Shown here: positions 14,408-18,078 of the stretch, one piece after another | Position numbering within the stretch: position 1 is the first letter of the stretch | How the letters are laid out: each line of letters begins with the position of its first letter | From: Candidatus Stahliibacteriota bacterium | Lineage (GTDB): Bacteria; Hydrothermota; Tepidihabitantia; B3-TA06 | NCBI GenBank assembly: GCA_030670165.1 | Contig: DAOVCF010000016.1 | Location: 1-18,078 of the forward strand | Reading direction: 5' to 3' | DNA: 18,078 nt | Notes under the pieces: generated by a model | Database searches by the model: none | What the model saw: the letters and a program-made list of their open reading frames with translations, nothing else | Told to the model about the DNA's origin: nothing | Program-made: the position numbers and the translations under genes

Positions 14408-15115
14408 GGACAATTCATTAACGAGAAAGAGGAAGGCCTCCTCCTCAAGTTGAGTGGGGAGGTTTTTTCTCACCTCGAGGTCCTTGATGGGATAGTGGGT
14501 GAGATAGCGGATCTTATCGGCAAGGTGCGGTTTGCGGTTCTTGTGGGCGGCGGGAACCATGTCCGCGGTGCTGGGTCGGGACGCAGCGGCGAGGATCGCG
14601 TCTTTACCGATCGCATGGGTATGATCGGAACCCTTCTTAATGGTTTGCGTCTTGAGAGCATGATGCACGATGCCGGGATTTATGCCGTTCACATGAGTGC
14701 TGTGCCGATAGCATGGGTCAGGCGTTACGATCCCGTAGGAGCACGGAATACGTTCTGCGACCGTAAACTACTCATCCTCAGCGGTGGAGTCGGTTTGCCT
14801 TACTTCTCCACCGATACCGCGGCTGTGCTGCGTGCGATTGAAATCGGCGCAAAAAGGGTGCTTAAGGGAACAAAGGTGAAGGGGGTCTACTCCGATGATC
14901 CGGAAAGGAATCCGGATGCTTGTTTCTTTGAAGAACTTAGCTACGCAGAGGTGCTCGCGCAGAATCTGGCGGTTATGGATCAGACCGCCTTCTCACTTGC
15001 GCGCGAGTACGATCTTATAATTCAGGTTTTCGATGTATTCTCCCCGGGAAACATTGGCCGTCTCGTTCGCGGCCAGCGGGTGGGAACAGTAGTCAAACGA
15101 GGAGTTGGCGCATGA
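14378..15115 (+). CDS. pyrH: Uridylate (UMP) kinase
   Basis: About 245 residues; phosphorylates UMP to UDP. It belongs to the amino-acid-kinase fold family. Motifs are LLLKLSGE at about residues 22-29, VGGGNHVRGAG, DRMGMIGTLLNGL, STDTAAVLRAIEI, LKGTKVKGVYSDDP and VMDQTAFSLARE. The N-terminal region after KLSGE is about eight residues shorter than in E. coli, as the GFGID loop is missing. There is no ATG; possible starts are TTG at 14378, 14387 or 14393, none with a clear ribosome binding site. The nearest in-frame stop upstream is at 14366, so 14378 is the earliest possible of these. Function is secure, the start is not. Ends in ATGA overlap with frr. Confidence 0.93.
   Translation: MSGLKLEKIKGQFINEKEEGLLLKLSGEVFSHLEVLDGIVGEIADLIGKVRFAVLVGGGNHVRGAGSGRSGEDRVFTDRMGMIGTLLNGLRLESMMHDAGIYAVHMSAVPIAWVRRYDPVGARNTFCDRKLLILSGGVGLPYFSTDTAAVLRAIEIGAKRVLKGTKVKGVYSDDPERNPDACFFEELSYAEVLAQNLAVMDQTAFSLAREYDLIIQVFDVFSPGNIGRLVRGQRVGTVVKRGVGA
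14437..14468 (+). terminator. Terminator-like hairpin plus T6 tract inside the pyrH 5' coding region
   Basis: Bases 14437-14447 can pair with 14451-14462 to give an 11-base-pair stem with one bulged T (14455), one G-T pair and loop AGT, followed at once by six T residues (14463-14468). This is the shape of an intrinsic terminator, yet it encodes the conserved LLLKLSGEVF segment. A competing smaller hairpin, GAGGA 14429-14433 with TCCTC 14439-14443, would use the left arm. It may be an attenuator, or a by-product of repeated CTC leucine codons. Folding was judged by eye only. Confidence 0.35.
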
Positions 15116-15666
15116 AGGAGATCCTTAAAGACAGTGAAGTAAAGATGAAGAAGACCGTTGAGCTTCTGGCAGGAGAATTTACACGTATCCGCACCTCGCG
15201 TGCTAACCCTGCCTTGCTCGAAGGAATAAAAGTCAACTACTACGGGGTGCCCACATCCTTGAAGCGGATTGCATCCATCGGCGTGCCCGATCCGCGTAGT
15301 TTGGTTATCCAGCCGTGGGACAAGAATGCGCTTTCAGACATCGAGAAGGCGATACAGGCCTCGGACCTGGGCTTGAACCCGAACGTCGAGGCCAATCTTA
15401 TCCGTATCTCCATACCACCTCTCACCGACGAACGGCGCAAGGATCTGGTGAAACTTGTCTCTCGTCTTACCGAGGAGAGCCGGGTTTCGGTGCGTAACAT
15501 CCGCAGGGAGGCGATTGAGCAGTTCAAGAAAAAGGAGAAGGAGAAAGAGATCAGCGAGGATGATATGCACCGCGGCCAGAAAGACGTCCAGGAGCTTACC
15601 GATCGCTACGTCGAGGAGCTGGATGAGCTCTTTGCCAAGAAGGAGAAGGAGATCCTCGAGCAGTAA
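15112..15666 (+). CDS. frr: Ribosome recycling factor
   Basis: A 184-residue RRF (canonical length about 185), which with EF-G splits post-termination ribosomes. It shows GEFTRIRTSRANPALLEGIK, VNYYGVPTSL, SLVIQPWDKNALSDIEKAIQ, ASDLGLNPNVEANLIRI, IPPLTDERRKDLVKLV and the C-terminal EKEKEISEDD, then helical LTDRYVEELDELFAKKEKEI. ATG at 15112 overlaps the pyrH stop (ATGA), with GAGGAG at 15099-15104. The pyrH-frr pair is conserved in most bacteria, which supports both calls. Confidence 0.98.
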   Translation: MKEILKDSEVKMKKTVELLAGEFTRIRTSRANPALLEGIKVNYYGVPTSLKRIASIGVPDPRSLVIQPWDKNALSDIEKAIQASDLGLNPNVEANLIRISIPPLTDERRKDLVKLVSRLTEESRVSVRNIRREAIEQFKKKEKEKEISEDDMHRGQKDVQELTDRYVEELDELFAKKEKEILEQ

Positions 15667-15669
15667 GAG

Positions 15670-16395
15670 GTGAGTGTTTCTATTTCCAAGGATAGCCTGC
15701 CTCGTCACGTGGCTGTAATCATGGACGGCAACGGTCGCTGGGCGCGGCGCAGGATGCTTCCTCGGATTGTAGGTCACCGCGAAGGGGTCAAGCGCGTTCG
15801 TGAGATCGTCAGGTCCTGCGGTGAACTTGGCATCTCCTACCTCACGCTATACACATTCTCCACCGAGAACTGGAATCGCCCCAAAGCCGAAGTTAACGAG
15901 CTTATGAAGATGTTCGATAGGTTCCTTCGCGGCGAGATCGAGGAGCTTGACAAAAATAACGTTCGGTTCGAGGCCATCGGTCGTATCGAAGGATTGCCCG
16001 AAAAGGTTCAGGATGGGGTTCGCACGATGCGCAATCGGCTTTCCCAAAATACGGGTCTTGTGCTTGTCCTTGCCCTCAACTACGGCGGGCGTCAGGAGAT
16101 CGCGGATATGGCTAAAAAAGCGGCCCAGGCCGTCCTCAAGGGTGAGGCGGATACCGACTCTATCAACGAGGAGACCTTGGGGTCCTTCCAGTACCTGCCT
16201 GAACTACCAGATCCCGACCTTTTGATCAGAACCGGCGTAGAGAAACGCATCTCAAACTTCCTTCTGTGGCAGTCTGCCTACACCGAGCTTTACTTTACCG
16301 ACGTGCTCTGGCCCGATTTTACTCGTGAAGAGCTGATGAAAGCTCTCCAGGATTACGCCGCCCGGGAGCGCCGCTTTGGCCGAGTCAAAGAGTAA
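15670..16395 (+). CDS. uppS: Isoprenyl (undecaprenyl) diphosphate synthase
   Basis: A 241-residue cis-prenyltransferase that condenses isopentenyl diphosphate onto farnesyl diphosphate to make the C55 carrier lipid for peptidoglycan and other glycans. The N-terminal HVAVIMDGNGRWARRR includes the catalytic-type Asp D19. Then GHREGVKRVREIVRSCGELG, LTLYTFSTENWNRPKAEV, LALNYGGRQEI and PDPDLLIRTGVEKRISNFLL with YTELYFTDVLWPDF. In the RT[SG]GE motif the second glycine is Val (V190). GTG at 15670 follows the frr stop by three bases; no strong ribosome binding site stands at ideal distance. The pairing with cdsA downstream is the common bacterial order. Confidence 0.96.
   Translation: MSVSISKDSLPRHVAVIMDGNGRWARRRMLPRIVGHREGVKRVREIVRSCGELGISYLTLYTFSTENWNRPKAEVNELMKMFDRFLRGEIEELDKNNVRFEAIGRIEGLPEKVQDGVRTMRNRLSQNTGLVLVLALNYGGRQEIADMAKKAAQAVLKGEADTDSINEETLGSFQYLPELPDPDLLIRTGVEKRISNFLLWQSAYTELYFTDVLWPDFTREELMKALQDYAARERRFGRVKE
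16364..16368 (+). promoter_or_regulatory. Shine-Dalgarno supporting the TTG start of cdsA
   Basis: GGGAG lies seven bases before TTG 16376, inside the end of uppS. It supports the TTG as the cdsA start in preference to the in-frame ATG at 16424, which would cut 16 residues from the N-terminus and lacks an equally good site. Confidence 0.45.
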
Positions 16396-17197
16396 GCTTT
16401 TCAAAGGGCGGTGGCTGGTATGGATGCTTCTTATCCCCTTAACCCTTGCGGCCATGGCCGCGCCTCTGTGGGTGGCAGCAATCTACGCCCTTCTCTGGAG
16501 CTTGGCTGCAGCCTTCGAGTTCCTTAGGCTATACATAAAGCCCTTCCGAGTTTATCATCTTCTTTTTCTTATTGCCCCCACACTAATCTGGGCGTGTACG
16601 CTTTTCCTAACTCCCTTCTCGCTTGCGAGCTATCTTTTTGCAGCATTTGTAATTCAAGTATTACTCTGGCTCCTCTTTTTTCCCTCCAAGCCGGCGCTTA
16701 TACTGCCTCTATTGATTTTGCCCCTGTATCTCGGCTTCATACCTGCCCACTTTGTTTTACTTAAACAGGAGGTTGTAAAGCAAGGTCTTGGTTACGCCTG
16801 GCTTGCGTTTCCGTTTGTAATGACCTGGGTTAACGATACAGCCGCCTATGTTGTGGGTTCGCTTCTGGGGCGAATCCCTCTATGCGCGAAACTTTCTCCG
16901 AAGAAGACCGTTGAGGGGTTTCTTTTCGGGTTGGCGATAACCATAGGAGCCGGTTTTGGATATTCAGCGTTGTTTTTGTCCGATCGGTCGTTATGGTGGG
17001 GTGCGGTGCTCGCAGTTGCAGTGGCCCTGATCGGGGTTCTCGGCGATTTGTTGGAATCTGCCATCAAGCGCGAACGAGGGGTCAAGCACTCCTCAGGAAT
17101 ACTTGGCGCGCACGGCGGGTTCCTCGATCGGATAGACAGCCTCATGTTCGGGGTGGCGATCTACTACTACCTTCTCCTTTTAATCAGAGGTTCATGA
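16376..17197 (+). CDS. cdsA: Phosphatidate cytidylyltransferase (CDP-diglyceride synthase)
   Basis: About 273 residues; an integral membrane enzyme that makes CDP-diacylglycerol from phosphatidate and CTP for phospholipid synthesis. Hydrophobic spans run through most of the protein, starting with WMLLIPLTLAAMAAPLWVAA. The conserved WVNDTAAYVVGSLLGR, LSPKKTVEG and the C-terminal CDP-family signature (residues 228-254: SAIKR, GVKHSSG, AHGGFLDRID) identify it. The signature Asp after K237 is His (H238), while the later D251 and D254 are kept. The TTG at 16376 overlaps uppS by 20 bases and has GGGAG upstream; an internal ATG at 16424 is possible. ATGA overlap with the next gene. Confidence 0.93.
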   Translation: MAESKSKLFKGRWLVWMLLIPLTLAAMAAPLWVAAIYALLWSLAAAFEFLRLYIKPFRVYHLLFLIAPTLIWACTLFLTPFSLASYLFAAFVIQVLLWLLFFPSKPALILPLLILPLYLGFIPAHFVLLKQEVVKQGLGYAWLAFPFVMTWVNDTAAYVVGSLLGRIPLCAKLSPKKTVEGFLFGLAITIGAGFGYSALFLSDRSLWWGAVLAVAVALIGVLGDLLESAIKRERGVKHSSGILGAHGGFLDRIDSLMFGVAIYYYLLLLIRGS

Positions 17198-18069
17198 GAA
17201 CAAAGTCCTCATTCCGGCTGGCGGCGATCGTCCTTTTGGGGATTCTCGGGTGTCAGACCAGGGAGCGTACGGTTGAAGGGTCGGTCCAGTTTCATTTCAG
17301 CGCTCAGGATGGAATCGAGTGGGTTATCGAACGCGAGATCGATGCGGCCGCTAAGCGAATCGACGCAGCGATCTATACCTTTACATCGCGCCCCCTTGCC
17401 CAGGCACTTGTGGATGCTCAGAAGCGTGGGGTGAGGGTACGCGTGATACTTGATCCTTCCAACGCATCAGGCAGCTACAGCAAGGCGGCCTACCTTACAA
17501 AAAACGGCATCGAGATCAGAACAGAGAAAGGCGCAGGCCTCATGCATCACAAGTTTGCGCTGATCGACGATTCTGTTTTGATCACCGGGTCGTTTAACTG
17601 GACGGCTTCGGCAGAGGCGGAAAACGACGAGAACATCCTCGTTCTTAAAGGATTTCCTGCTACATGCAGGGCGTATTCACGTGAGTTCGAGCGTATCTGG
17701 CGGGATGCAAAGGTTTGGGAAGAAGGAGAAGGCGAGATCGTCGAGCTTTCTGCAACTGATACACGGGCGCTAAAGAAGAATGTAGGGGAGGAGGTTGCGG
17801 TTCAAGGTCGGGTCATACGGGTCGGTCGCTCGGAGCGTTCCAATACCTACTTCCTTGACTTTTCAGAGAGCAAGAATGGCTTGACCTGCGTCATTTTCTC
17901 CTCGGCGGCAGTGAAGTTTGAAAGGCTGGGGATAGACATCACTTCCTACGAAGGTGCGCAAGTTGAAGTTTTAGGCGAACTTATAGACCATCCCGAGTAC
18001 GGACTTGAGATAATAATCGAGGAGCCGTCCCAGATACGTGTTTTATCATCCAGGGAAAACCTCTTATAA
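17194..18069 (+). CDS. Putative lipoprotein: single-HKD phospholipase D/nuclease-like domain plus C-terminal OB-like domain
   Basis: 291 residues. An N-terminal signal with LLGILGC (C20) suggests a lipoprotein signal peptide. Residues about 33-172 resemble the Nuc-type PLD family: YTFTSRPLAQAL, KRGVRVRVILD, and one HKD motif with H118, K120 and D125, followed by ITGSFNWTASAEAENDEN. Proteins with one HKD motif usually act as dimers. Residues about 197-283 look like an OB-fold (GEEVAVQGRVIRV, FLDFSES, then VEVLGELIDHPEYGLEIII), as in some nucleic-acid-binding nucleases. A phospholipase or a secreted nuclease role are both possible; the substrate is not known. ATG overlaps the cdsA stop (ATGA), with AGAGG just upstream. 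The usual neighbours dxr and rseP are not here. Confidence 0.8.
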   Translation: MRTKSSFRLAAIVLLGILGCQTRERTVEGSVQFHFSAQDGIEWVIEREIDAAAKRIDAAIYTFTSRPLAQALVDAQKRGVRVRVILDPSNASGSYSKAAYLTKNGIEIRTEKGAGLMHHKFALIDDSVLITGSFNWTASAEAENDENILVLKGFPATCRAYSREFERIWRDAKVWEEGEGEIVELSATDTRALKKNVGEEVAVQGRVIRVGRSERSNTYFLDFSESKNGLTCVIFSSAAVKFERLGIDITSYEGAQVEVLGELIDHPEYGLEIIIEEPSQIRVLSSRENLL

Positions 18070-18078
18070 CTCGTCAGG

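Noticed and set aside
14450..14452. TTG at 14450 as a pyrH start, preceded by the purine-rich AGAAAGAGGAAGG
   Set aside because: It would remove the first beta strand and the Lys of KLSGE, which are needed for the kinase.

Overview
The window holds a continuous, single-strand (+) run of bacterial gene-expression genes, tightly packed and mostly joined by overlapping stop/start codons. In order: the 3' end of tuf, rpmG, tRNA-Trp(CCA), secE, nusG, rplK, rplA, rplJ, rplL, rpoB, rpoC, rpsL, rpsG, rplM, rpsI, rpsB, tsf, pyrH, frr, uppS, cdsA, and a phospholipase-D-type lipoprotein with a C-terminal OB-like domain. No stretch over 300 bases lacks a gene. There are no rRNA genes, CRISPR arrays, insertion sequences or phage genes.

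The organism is a bacterium of moderate GC (about half by eye). All proteins are bacterial in type. RpoC carries an SI3-like insertion of about 175 residues after the trigger-loop region, in the same place as in many diderm groups such as proteobacteria. EF-Ts is the short form seen in Thermus and cyanobacteria. L33 keeps its four zinc cysteines. Several normally invariant residues differ (RpoC active-site motif, L11 N-terminal loop, CdsA signature), which suggests a deep-branching, probably uncultivated lineage. I cannot name a phylum from the sequence.

Layout. (1) 1-580: tuf end, rpmG and tRNA-Trp. (2) 602-3535: secE-nusG and the L11-L1-L10-L12 cluster. (3) 3540-11265: rpoB and rpoC, overlapping by 11 bases. 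(4) 11268-12942: rpsL-rpsG (the str operon without fusA next to it), then rplM-rpsI. (5) 12939-15666: rpsB-tsf-pyrH-frr. (6) 15670-18069: uppS-cdsA and the PLD lipoprotein. Units that are separate operons in E. coli (secE-nusG, L11/beta, str, L13-S9, S2-Ts, pyrH, frr, uppS-cdsA) are here joined end to end. The genes supply ribosomal proteins, RNA polymerase, translation factors, a UMP kinase feeding RNA precursors, and the first steps of the undecaprenyl and CDP-diacylglycerol pathways for envelope synthesis.

The most notable points are: an L7/L12 protein with a Lys/Ala/Glu-rich N-terminal extension of about 52 residues; a 38-41-base tandem repeat between tsf and pyrH in which each copy resembles the 3' end of tsf and the last copy forms the 5' end of pyrH, which has no ATG start; a terminator-like hairpin with a T6 tract inside the first codons of pyrH, with a competing upstream hairpin; a Thr replacing Gln in the RNA polymerase catalytic motif; unusual residues in the rifampicin region of RpoB; and the PLD-OB lipoprotein at the end. 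I found no clearly new multi-gene system. The novelty is in individual variants of conserved genes.
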